NCBI GenBank assembly: GCA_023422735.1
Contig: JAFAGL010000143.1
Span: forward strand, 1-5,368
From: Pseudomonadota bacterium
GTDB taxonomy: Bacteria; Pseudomonadota; Alphaproteobacteria; Rhizobiales; Rhizobiaceae
Length of the DNA: 5,368 bases
Direction of reading: 5' to 3'
Within the stretch, counting starts at the first letter, position 1. Every line of letters starts with the position of its first letter. A program made the translations under genes and the position numbers. Positions 1 through 5,342 of the stretch are shown piece by piece. The notes under the pieces are model-generated. The model was not told the origin of the DNA. It did no database searches and worked only from the letters and a program-made list of their open reading frames with translations.

Positions 1-95
1 AGCTTGCGCGCCAGGAAATCAGGCAGATTGCTGAAGAAATGGCGTGTCACAATGAAAAGCCGGTCCAGCCCTGTGAAGGGCCCACCGGCTTCCAT
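1..95 (-). CDS. Possible 5' end of an unrecognised gene, cut by the window edge
   Basis: On the minus strand a frame opens with ATG at 95 and stays open to the edge, giving about 31 residues beginning MEAGGPFTGLDRLFIV and ending near LPDFLARK. Two in-frame stops lie just upstream, so 95 is the only ATG start in this frame. About two thirds of third codon positions are G or C by hand count, which fits coding DNA. The other two minus frames close within the same stretch. Against it, there is no clear Shine-Dalgarno before the ATG, and the first dozen codons coincide with a strong hairpin (57-91) that could instead be the terminator of the upstream gene. The peptide is aromatic and hydrophobic, but I recognise no family. 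It would lie 57 bases after the LysR-type gene on the same strand. Confidence 0.4.
   Translation of the reverse strand, partial: MEAGGPFTGLDRLFIVTRHFFSNLPDFLARK
57..91 (-). terminator. Nested hairpin, possible terminator after the LysR-type gene
   Basis: Bases 57-64 (AAGCCGGT) and 84-91 (ACCGGCTT) are perfect reverse complements, giving an 8-bp stem. Inside it GCCC (68-71) pairs with GGGC (78-81) around a 6-base loop. Read on the minus strand, the stem runs straight into TTTTCATT, a weak T-tract, so it could act as an intrinsic terminator for trxB and the regulator gene 61 bases upstream. The T run is only four bases, and the structure overlaps a possible reading frame starting at 95, so it may be coding DNA with chance symmetry. 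Confidence 0.35.
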
Positions 96-113
96 GATCG
101 GTCATCACATCGT

Positions 114-170
114 GAGACGGGCTTTAATAAGCCCAGCTGCGGGAGACGGGCTTCAATAAGCCCAGCTGCG
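114..170. repeat. Tandem 28-bp repeat, two copies, each with a hairpin
   Basis: Copy one (114-141) and copy two (143-170) match at 27 of 28 positions, the only difference being T125 versus C154, with a period of 29 bases. Each copy contains GGGCTT and AAGCCC around a 4-base loop (119-134 and 148-163), followed on the plus strand by the palindrome CAGCTG. Copy two covers the last five codons and the stop codon (153-155) of the LysR-type gene, so copy one looks like a duplication of that gene's extreme 3' end. The hairpins lack a T-tract on the minus strand and are therefore poor intrinsic terminators by themselves. They could protect the 3' end of the transcript, or be a simple slippage duplication. 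Confidence 0.85.
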
Positions 171-1049
171 CGCTTTCGACAAAAGAAAGTCGCGAAACAC
201 ATGCAGTTTTGCCTGCTGCTTCATCGCATCCGGATACGCAAAAAACGTATCATAGGTCGGCACCTCGGCATCCGTGATCAATTGCACGAGCCCGGTGTCC
301 TTGCCGACCATATAATCGGGAAGCATGGCGATCCCCGCGCCGCGCTGAACGGCGCGCTTCACGGAAAGAATGTCATTGATCTGCAAGGTAGCCTGACGGC
401 GCATGCCTTCCGGCTTTCCGGCCGTTTCCAGCCAGTTCAGATGCGACAACTGGCTCGGCACCGGTTCCCCGAAGGTCACGATCCGATGCTTGTCGAGATC
501 GGCGATCGTTTCCGGCTTGCCATGCTTGGCGATATAGGAGGGAGCCGCGTAAAGGTGGAAATGCATCGTGAACAGGCGACGCTGGATGAGATCCGGTTGT
601 TGCGGCTGGCGCAGCCGGATCGCGCAGTCGGCATGGCGCAGGGTCAGATCGAGTTCTTCATTTGCCAGAATGATCTGCAACTGGATGTCAGGATAGAGGT
701 CGAGAAACTCCTGCACCCGTTCGGTGAGCCATGCAGCGCCGAGACCGACGGTGGTGGTGACACGCAGAATGCCTGACGGGCGATCCTTGGTTTCCGTCAG
801 CTGTGTGCGCACGCTTTCCAGTTTCATCAGCACGTCGTGGGCGGTCCGAAACAGAAGCTCGCCCTGTTCGGTCATAATCAGGCCGCGCGCATGACGATGA
901 AACAAGGGCACGCCAACATCCTGTTCGAGCGCACTGACTTGTCGCGAAATCGCCGATTGCGACAAACGCAGCTTTTCGGCTGCATGTGTAAAGGAACCGG
1001 CCTCAGCGGCCGCGTGGAATACCCGCAGCTTATCCCAATCCAGTGCCAT
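153..1049 (-). CDS. vtlR: LysR-family transcriptional regulator, LsrB/VtlR type
   Basis: This is a 298-residue LysR-type regulator of normal family length. Residues 5-64 form the winged helix-turn-helix (AGSFTHAAEKLRLSQSAISR at 17-36, then a wing near 55-67). Residues 92-295 form the periplasmic-binding-like effector domain. The N-terminus and the HADCAIRLRQPQQ segment (139-151) match, as I recall them, LsrB of Sinorhizobium and VtlR of Brucella. VtlR is known as a virulence-associated activator of small RNA AbcR2 and small-protein genes; LsrB responds to oxidants. The ATG at 1049 is preceded by GAGGGGGAAAG, a strong ribosome site. The gene lies 40 bases after the trxB stop on the same strand, so co-transcription is likely, whereas many LysR genes are divergent from their target. 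The protein has a single cysteine, Cys142. The rhizobial homologue is reported to use several redox cysteines, so oxidant sensing may differ here. The stop codon lies in a tandem repeat. Confidence 0.93.
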   Translation of the reverse strand: MALDWDKLRVFHAAAEAGSFTHAAEKLRLSQSAISRQVSALEQDVGVPLFHRHARGLIMTEQGELLFRTAHDVLMKLESVRTQLTETKDRPSGILRVTTTVGLGAAWLTERVQEFLDLYPDIQLQIILANEELDLTLRHADCAIRLRQPQQPDLIQRRLFTMHFHLYAAPSYIAKHGKPETIADLDKHRIVTFGEPVPSQLSHLNWLETAGKPEGMRRQATLQINDILSVKRAVQRGAGIAMLPDYMVGKDTGLVQLITDAEVPTYDTFFAYPDAMKQQAKLHVFRDFLLSKARSWAY

Positions 1050-1051
1050 CT

Positions 1052-1061
1052 TTCCCCCTCG
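1052..1061 (-). promoter_or_regulatory. Ribosome binding site of the LysR-type gene
   Basis: The minus-strand sequence GAGGGGGAAA lies immediately before the ATG at 1049, within the 40-base gap after trxB. It supports this start and shows that the regulator can be translated independently from a trxB read-through transcript. I see no convincing separate promoter in the gap. Confidence 0.6.
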
Positions 1062-1089
1062 GCACCATCAGGACGTGCCGCATTCCAAA

Positions 1090-2067
1090 TTATTCCGCAG
1101 CTTCGCGATGCGCTTCCACACCGGCCAGATAGCGTTCCGCTTCCAGCGCTGCCATGCACCCCATCCCCGCCGCGGTTACAGCCTGACGATAAATGTCATC
1201 GGTCACGTCACCCGCAGCGAAAACGCCGGGAACCGACGTTTGCGTCGAATCAGCCGCCGTCCAGAGATACCCGTTGGCCTTCATCTTGAGTTTGCCCTGG
1301 AACAGTTCCGTGGCAGGAGCGTGACCAATGGCGACAAACACGCCGTCGACCTGCATATCGCTCACCGCGCCGGTCTGAATATTCTTCAAACGAATGCCGT
1401 TGACGGATGGGGGCAGCGGCTTCTTTGCCGGTTCGCCGACGATTTCCTCGACCACCGTGTCCCAAAGCACCGTCACATTGTCCTTGGCCATCAGGCGTTC
1501 GCGCAGGATGCGCTCGGAACGAAACTCGTTTCGCCGATGCACGACCGTGACGTGGCGTGCGAGATTGGAGAGATAAAGGGCTTCTTCCACCGCCGAATTT
1601 CCGCCGCCCACCACGACGACATCCTTGTTGCGATAGAAAAACCCGTCACAAGTCGCGCAAGCGGAAACGCCGAAGCCCATGAAAGCGGTTTCGCTTGGAA
1701 GTCCGAGCCACTTAGCTTGCGCACCCGTGGCGATCACCAGGGCATCGCAGGTATAAATCGTGCCACTATCGCCGGTCAGGCGAAACGGCCGCACATCGAG
1801 ATCAACGGCTGTGATCAGGTCGCTGACCATCTCCGTGCCGACATGTTCGGCCTGCTTCATCATTTCACCCATCAGCCAGGGGCCCTGGATCGGCTCCGCG
1901 AAGCCGGGATAGTTTTCGACCTCTGTGGTGATCATCAGCTGGCCGCCCTGCTGCATGCCGGCGATGAGCATCGGCTTGAGCATGGCCCGCGCGGCATAAA
2001 TCGCGGCGGTGTAGCCTGCAGGGCCAGAACCGATTATCGCAACCGGAGCGTGACGGGTTGTGGTCAT
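1090..2067 (-). CDS. trxB: Thioredoxin-disulfide reductase (NADPH)
   Basis: This cytoplasmic flavoprotein passes electrons from NADPH through FAD and a redox disulfide to oxidised thioredoxin (EC 1.8.1.9). From ATG 2067 it has 325 residues, the usual size for low-molecular-weight bacterial TrxB. The FAD-binding GSGPAG is at 13-18. The redox-active CATC (Cys137, Cys140) lies in the NADPH domain. The NADP-binding GGGNSA is at 154-159, with HRR at 177-179 contacting the 2'-phosphate in the family. The second FAD motif, GVFAAGDVTD, is at 281-290. The frame extends upstream to an ATG at 2115, but that codon lacks a ribosome site and lies in the likely promoter. ATG 2067 has GAAAGG seven bases upstream and gives the normal N-terminus, so I chose it. 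The LsrB/VtlR-type gene follows after 40 bases. The Lrp-type gene is divergent across a 243-base gap. Confidence 0.97.
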   Translation of the reverse strand: MTTTRHAPVAIIGSGPAGYTAAIYAARAMLKPMLIAGMQQGGQLMITTEVENYPGFAEPIQGPWLMGEMMKQAEHVGTEMVSDLITAVDLDVRPFRLTGDSGTIYTCDALVIATGAQAKWLGLPSETAFMGFGVSACATCDGFFYRNKDVVVVGGGNSAVEEALYLSNLARHVTVVHRRNEFRSERILRERLMAKDNVTVLWDTVVEEIVGEPAKKPLPPSVNGIRLKNIQTGAVSDMQVDGVFVAIGHAPATELFQGKLKMKANGYLWTAADSTQTSVPGVFAAGDVTDDIYRQAVTAAGMGCMAALEAERYLAGVEAHREAAE

Positions 2068-2074
2068 GACAAAA

Positions 2075-2080
2075 CCTTTC
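2075..2080 (-). promoter_or_regulatory. Ribosome binding site deciding the trxB start
   Basis: GAAAGG on the minus strand sits seven bases before ATG 2067. The alternative in-frame ATG at 2115 has only AT-rich sequence before it, so this site favours the 325-residue protein over the 341-residue extension. Confidence 0.65.
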
Positions 2081-2114
2081 GCGGCACGCCCGGTTTCGTC
2101 GCGCGTGTTCCACA

Positions 2115-2135
2115 TTATCTTGTTTATAAAGATAA
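2115..2135. promoter_or_regulatory. Perfect 7-7-7 inverted repeat in the trxB/lrp divergent region; operator candidate
   Basis: TTATCTT (2115-2121) and AAGATAA (2129-2135) are exact reverse complements separated by the 7-base spacer GTTTATA. The dyad lies 48-68 bases upstream of the trxB start, in an AT-rich island in otherwise GC-rich DNA. On the minus strand it overlaps a possible trxB -10 element, GATAAT (complement of 2114-2119), but I see no good -35 match at the usual distance. A dimeric regulator binding here would overlap RNA polymerase at trxB and sit about 175 bases upstream of the Lrp-type start. Candidate binders are the two regulators encoded alongside. The symmetry is seen in the sequence; the function is inferred. 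Confidence 0.4.
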
Positions 2136-2310
2136 GACTTGAGCCTAGGGTGCCGCAAGCCGCGCCGGGTGCCTATCCCAAGCTGATTGGCGAAGGAATG
2201 TTTCTTCCTGCTAGGCGTTAGCGCAAGTTTGGTTTAAGGCACACAAAAGCTTCCATGATGCTGTTGTCGCATCTCACTCCCTTTTTCTTGTCCGAGCGTC
2301 TCAAGCTGCC

Positions 2311-2802
2311 ATGAATTTGAAAGCCGAACTGGATTCCATCGACTGGAAAATCTTGCGCGAATTGCAAGATGACGGGCGCATGACGAATGTCGAACTGTCG
2401 CGCCGCGTCGGGATTTCCGCTCCACCTTGTTTGCGCAGGGTCAAGCGGCTCGAAGATCAGGGGATTATCCGCCAATATCGCGCCCTGCTCGACAATGGCG
2501 CTCTTGGCATGACGGTTGTGGCCTTCGCGCTTGTCGGATTGAACCGTCAATCTGATGCCGATCTCAAGGCCTTTTCGCAACTCGTCCAGGATTGGCCCAT
2601 CGTTCGCTCCGCCTGGATGGTTTCCGGCGATTCGGATTTCTTCCTGCATTGCGTTGCGGAAGATTTGGCGACATTCCAGACCTTCGTCATCGAGGTCCTG
2701 ACCTCGGCGCCGAATGTCGATACCGTGCGAACTGCATTGACCATACGTCAGGTCAAGGATGAAGGTCGCGTTGCCATCGACAAGGCGATGGCGGGAGTCT
2801 GA
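2311..2802 (+). CDS. Lrp/AsnC-family transcriptional regulator
   Basis: This 163-residue protein has full family length. The N-terminal winged helix-turn-helix spans about 8-60, with LDSIDWKILRELQDDGRM at 7-24 and recognition helix region ISAPPCLRRVKRLEDQG at 35-51. The C-terminal RAM/ligand domain spans about 68-155, including VSGDSDF (104-110), the glycine-aspartate loop that contributes to the amino-acid pocket between subunits in the family. Such proteins form dimers to hexadecamers, respond to amino acids and often regulate themselves. The ATG at 2311 starts exactly at the expected N-terminus; the ribosome site before it is weak, and I see no better in-frame start. The gene is divergent from trxB and converges with the glycosyltransferase gene 14 bases away. 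Its position resembles lrp3 of Sinorhizobium, which lies with lps genes, but specific targets cannot be read from the sequence. Confidence 0.94.
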   Translation: MNLKAELDSIDWKILRELQDDGRMTNVELSRRVGISAPPCLRRVKRLEDQGIIRQYRALLDNGALGMTVVAFALVGLNRQSDADLKAFSQLVQDWPIVRSAWMVSGDSDFFLHCVAEDLATFQTFVIEVLTSAPNVDTVRTALTIRQVKDEGRVAIDKAMAGV

Positions 2803-2816
2803 AGCTCGCGTGCCGA

Positions 2817-3770
2817 TCAGGCCGAATGGCTGAAAATCTGCTTCACCATTTCGTCGAATCGCGAATTAATCTCCTCAAAACGGCGTCTGGCTGCATTGCC
2901 AAATGCCCGTTTTGCATCCTGATTCATGCGAATTACCCCTTCGATCGCCTGTTCGAAGGCCTTCGGATCGACGAAAAAATTCGTTCCCAGATGCCGAGTC
3001 TCGCTTTTATTCCAGGGCACAAGGATACCGCAGGACGCATCGACATGCTCGTTCATGGGCGGCGCATCGGTGGTCACCACTACCGCTCCGACGGACAGGC
3101 CTTCCAGCAAATGATGCCCCCATCCTTCCGAGCGCGATGGACACAAATGCACCCCGCATGAATTCTGCAATTGTTTCAGGGCGTTATCATCGAGATATCC
3201 GGATATCAACCGCACATTTTTGGGCACGCCACCCGGCGCATTGTCTGCTTTTTGCACCAGAACCAACTCTGGCCATTCCGGGTGACGCCGCCATAGGTCG
3301 AGCACGTCTTCCGTACCCTTCAGCGTACTGCCGCCCGCCAAATGGAAGAACCGGTCGAAATCCTTGGAAACATTGCGCAAAAGCCGGTCAGGCGAAGAAA
3401 AACCGAGATAGGTGGTCGCAACCTCAAATTCGCTGAAAACCGCCTCTGCATGCCGCGTTTTCGCTAAAACGCGGTCGATCTTTTTCAAGCGCTTCAAATG
3501 GCGTCTGGGAAACCGCTCCTGATTGGGAATGAGCCAGTTTTCCTTGGTCGCAGCATCGAACCAGGACGGAAACGCGCGTTCCAGATGGATGATGGTTTGC
3601 GCTCTTTTTCCCCGCATCAACCTTTGCCACCAGCTTCTTTGCTTGATGGTGGCATATTGCGCCTGGGTTCCGGCTTTTCTGATCGCGTCCTGCAGGATTT
3701 CCGCATCGCGAGTCAGCCCATAACTGTTGGACTTTCCAAGGATCAGAAAAGGCGGCAGATCCCACTTCAC
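2817..3770 (-). CDS. Glycosyltransferase, GT4-like, probably LPS core assembly
   Basis: This is a family-4-like GT-B glycosyltransferase of 317 residues, cytoplasmic or membrane-peripheral by family; I see no signal peptide or transmembrane helix. The C-terminal nucleotide-sugar domain is clear: HLAGGSTLKGTEDVLDLW (143-160) is the family phosphate-loop region, and SRSEGWGHHLLEGLSVGAVV (212-231) carries the E-x7-E pair Glu215 and Glu223. The N-terminal acceptor half is short, rich in basic residues and tryptophan, and unlike the upstream transferase, so sugar and acceptor are unknown. The frame can be extended to TTG at 3788, but GTG at 3770 has AGGAAG seven bases before it and overlaps the preceding stop by GTGA, so I chose GTG. 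It is translationally coupled to the wadC-type gene. By position it corresponds to lpsE of rhizobia. Three 60-base stretches counted by hand gave 43-55% GC, against 57% for one stretch of its neighbour, which may hint at a different origin. Confidence 0.85.
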   Translation of the reverse strand: MKWDLPPFLILGKSNSYGLTRDAEILQDAIRKAGTQAQYATIKQRSWWQRLMRGKRAQTIIHLERAFPSWFDAATKENWLIPNQERFPRRHLKRLKKIDRVLAKTRHAEAVFSEFEVATTYLGFSSPDRLLRNVSKDFDRFFHLAGGSTLKGTEDVLDLWRRHPEWPELVLVQKADNAPGGVPKNVRLISGYLDDNALKQLQNSCGVHLCPSRSEGWGHHLLEGLSVGAVVVTTDAPPMNEHVDASCGILVPWNKSETRHLGTNFFVDPKAFEQAIEGVIRMNQDAKRAFGNAARRRFEEINSRFDEMVKQIFSHSA

Positions 3771-3783
3771 CGGGCATCTTCCT
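3767..3783 (-). promoter_or_regulatory. Coupled stop/start (GTGA) with ribosome site between the two glycosyltransferases
   Basis: The start GTG (3770-3768) and the stop TGA (3769-3767) share bases in a four-base GTGA overlap. AGGAAG (complement of 3778-3783) lies seven bases before the GTG, inside the end of the upstream gene. This arrangement implies that ribosomes finishing the wadC-type gene restart on the next one, tying the two enzyme levels together. Confidence 0.75.
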
Positions 3784-4906
3784 GCCAAACGCGCGCATAA
3801 ACAGCGCCGATCGCCGCTGCTTCCCCTTCGAGTGGAAAATCGGCACGCACATGCGCCAAGGCCGCAATTCCATGCCTTTCTGCCTGATCCGGATCAGCCA
3901 GATAGGTCTCGATTGCATCGGTCAACGCAGCGCCATCGCCAGCCGGTACGACTGACCCGGTCTCGCCTTCAACGATCATTTCAGCATAGGCTCCGGCATC
4001 GCTCGCCACGACAGGCACGCCGGAAGCCATGGCTTCCAGCGGCGTCAGTCCGAACCCTTCGTTGCGCGATGGCGCAACATAGAGCGCCAGGCGCTGATAC
4101 CATGGCTTGATATCCGGTACTTCGCCCAGGAATCGGATGCGATCGCTGAGCCCGGCGGTTTCGATCCGCGCTTTCAGTCCATCCGCGAAAGCCTGATGTT
4201 CACTGGTCACCCGCCCTGAGATCACGGCCATCCAGCCCGGATATCGAGGCAGCAGGTCGATCATGGCATCAACGAAAAGATCAGTGCCCTTCTGCTCGCG
4301 AATGCGGCCGAAGCAGCCGATCAGACGGTGTCCGTCCAGCCCGCCTTCACGGATCGCAGCCTGCTTGTCTGCCGGAGGAGAAAAGGCCCGCGTATCAACG
4401 CCATGGCGGATCACCCTATGCGGGACATCGAGGAAACTTCCCGAATGCGCACTCGTTGCGATCACCGCGTCCATGCGGCGGATAAGCCATTTGGTCAGCG
4501 GCTTGTGGTGGCGCTGGGCAGCCGACGTAAAAACAAGCTTCAAAGGCGCGCGGAAAAGATCCCGAAGAACCACCCCCCCCATCATTTCCACGTTGCGACG
4601 CGCGTGCCAGATCCGGAATGAACGGCCTTGGGGGCGACACAGCAGGCCACCGACCTGGATCCACCGCAATTGCGGGATTCGTGCAGGCAAGCCCGCGCCC
4701 AGACTGGCAATCGGCAAGCTCTTGGCCTGCAAGGGAATGAGCTGAATGATCGTGCTGGTGACGCCCGAAAGGCGCTTCTTGAAATTCGGGGCAACAACCG
4801 CAAGGCGCGCGACATCGATGTCACACGCCTTTTCGCCGTCAAGCTGATGCTGGTCAGACAAAGCGAACGTCGACAACCTCGTAGCCGCGCGCGCCGCCTG
4901 GCGCAT
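3767..4906 (-). CDS. wadC: LPS core glycosyltransferase, LpsB/LpcC/WadC type (mannosyltransferase)
   Basis: This GT4-family GT-B enzyme is up to 379 residues long. The core begins at about residue 35 (LAVVAPNFKKRLSGVTSTII, 35-54), as in rhizobial LpsB/LpcC. Further motifs are IRHGVD (166-171), GRIREQKG (200-207, phosphate-binding loop) and APSRNEGFGLTPLEAMASG (278-296), with the E-x7-E pair Glu283 and Glu291. Family members transfer mannose to the LPS inner core from a nucleotide sugar at the cytoplasmic membrane. Brucella WadC builds the core branch that shields the bacterium from innate immunity. Function here is inferred by family and by the greA neighbour. The start is uncertain: ATG 4906 has GAGG only three bases before it and adds about 30 residues not typical of the family. 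TTG 4861 (364 residues) is the alternative. No ATG, GTG or TTG occurs in frame between the greA stop and the conserved core, so the gene must start inside greA. A run of eight G falls at codons 109-112. Confidence 0.92.
   Translation of the reverse strand: MRQAARAATRLSTFALSDQHQLDGEKACDIDVARLAVVAPNFKKRLSGVTSTIIQLIPLQAKSLPIASLGAGLPARIPQLRWIQVGGLLCRPQGRSFRIWHARRNVEMMGGVVLRDLFRAPLKLVFTSAAQRHHKPLTKWLIRRMDAVIATSAHSGSFLDVPHRVIRHGVDTRAFSPPADKQAAIREGGLDGHRLIGCFGRIREQKGTDLFVDAMIDLLPRYPGWMAVISGRVTSEHQAFADGLKARIETAGLSDRIRFLGEVPDIKPWYQRLALYVAPSRNEGFGLTPLEAMASGVPVVASDAGAYAEMIVEGETGSVVPAGDGAALTDAIETYLADPDQAERHGIAALAHVRADFPLEGEAAAIGAVYARVWQEDAR
4573..4580 (-). repeat. Eight-G homopolymer inside the LPS core transferase gene
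   Basis: Eight consecutive C on the plus strand (4573-4580) read as eight G in the coding strand, spanning codons Met109, Gly110, Gly111 and Val112. It is the longest G/C run I noticed in the window. The present length keeps the frame intact. Gain or loss of one base would truncate the enzyme shortly after residue 112. Confidence 0.9.
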
Positions 4907-5327
4907 TGACCTCGATGGAATCGCCGATCTTCTTGCCGATCAGCGCACGTGCGATCGGCGAGGAAATCGAAATGCGGCCTAGCTTCACATCGGCTTCCTG
5001 ATCGCCAACGATCTGATAAGTCTTCTTTTCTTCGGTGTCTTCGTCCACCAGCTCAACAGTTGCGCCAAACTTCACGGTATCACCCGACAGTTTGGAAACG
5101 TCGATGACCTCTGCGCGCGCAGTCAAATCCTCAAGCTCGTTGATGCGCCCTTCATTCAGGCTCTGCGCTTCCTTGGCCGAGTGATACTCGGCATTTTCGG
5201 AAAGATCGCCATGTGAACGGGCTTCGGAAATGGCCTCGATGATGCGCGGACGCTCATCTTGCTGACGCCAGCGAAGCTCTTCCTTGAGCGCTTCGAAGCC
5301 ACCCGCCGTCATCGGTACCTTGTTCAT
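4854..5327 (-). CDS. greA: Transcription elongation/cleavage factor GreA
   Basis: GreA inserts its coiled coil into the secondary channel of RNA polymerase and stimulates cleavage of backtracked RNA. The 157-residue protein has the N-terminal coiled coil (about 8-75) with the tip GDLSENAEYH (40-49). The metal-coordinating acidic residues Asp41 and Glu44 carry the same numbers as in E. coli. The C-terminal FKBP-like domain (about 83-157) contains FGATVELVDEDTEEKKTYQI (87-106), the conserved ISSPIARALIGK (121-132) and NAPGG (141-145). The frame extends two codons further to TTG 5333, but ATG 5327 has GGAGGG nine bases upstream and gives the canonical length, so I chose it. Its end overlaps the frame of the LPS core transferase, suggesting a shared transcript. 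Only 41 bases remain upstream in the window and no promoter is clear there. Confidence 0.97.
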   Translation of the reverse strand: MNKVPMTAGGFEALKEELRWRQQDERPRIIEAISEARSHGDLSENAEYHSAKEAQSLNEGRINELEDLTARAEVIDVSKLSGDTVKFGATVELVDEDTEEKKTYQIVGDQEADVKLGRISISSPIARALIGKKIGDSIEVNAPGGARGYEVVDVRFV

Positions 5328-5336
5328 CTCCAAAAA

Positions 5337-5342
5337 CCCTCC
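5337..5342 (-). promoter_or_regulatory. Ribosome binding site deciding the greA start
   Basis: GGAGGG on the minus strand lies nine bases before ATG 5327 but only three bases before the alternative TTG 5333. A second GGAG directly abuts the ATG and is too close to serve. The site therefore supports the 157-residue protein. Confidence 0.65.

Noticed and set aside
39..776. Open plus-strand frame of 245 codons opposite the LysR-type gene
   Set aside because: It lies opposite a clear LysR-family protein and its translation is basic and compositionally odd with no domain; it is an antisense shadow.
2090..2135. Longer TrxB N-terminus from ATG 2115
   Set aside because: There is no ribosome site, the added 16 residues are atypical, and the codon is inside the candidate operator/promoter.
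1075..2142. Long plus-strand frame of 355 codons opposite trxB
   Set aside because: It covers trxB almost entirely. Its His/Arg-rich translation shows no family features, while the minus strand has every TrxB motif.
2194..2209. Small inverted repeat AGGAA/TTCCT upstream of the Lrp-type gene
   Set aside because: A five-base stem with a six-base loop is common by chance, and it has no T-tract or promoter alignment.
2187..2215. Possible lrp promoter with TTGGCG and GCTAGG spaced by 17 bases
   Set aside because: The -10 match is poor and alternatives are equally weak, so I cannot place the lrp promoter.
2218..2649. Minus-strand frame of 143 codons covering the lrp promoter and gene start
   Set aside because: It is antisense to the Lrp-type gene, has no ribosome site and no recognisable domain.
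3194..3207. Perfect 14-bp palindrome GATATCCGGATATC
   Set aside because: It is inside the second glycosyltransferase, encoding Ile-Ser-Gly-Tyr, and a palindrome of this size is expected by chance about once in three windows of this length.
3424..3918. Minus-strand frame of 164 codons bridging the two glycosyltransferases
   Set aside because: It is the alternative frame of two real genes on the same strand, whose motifs and coupled start explain the region fully.
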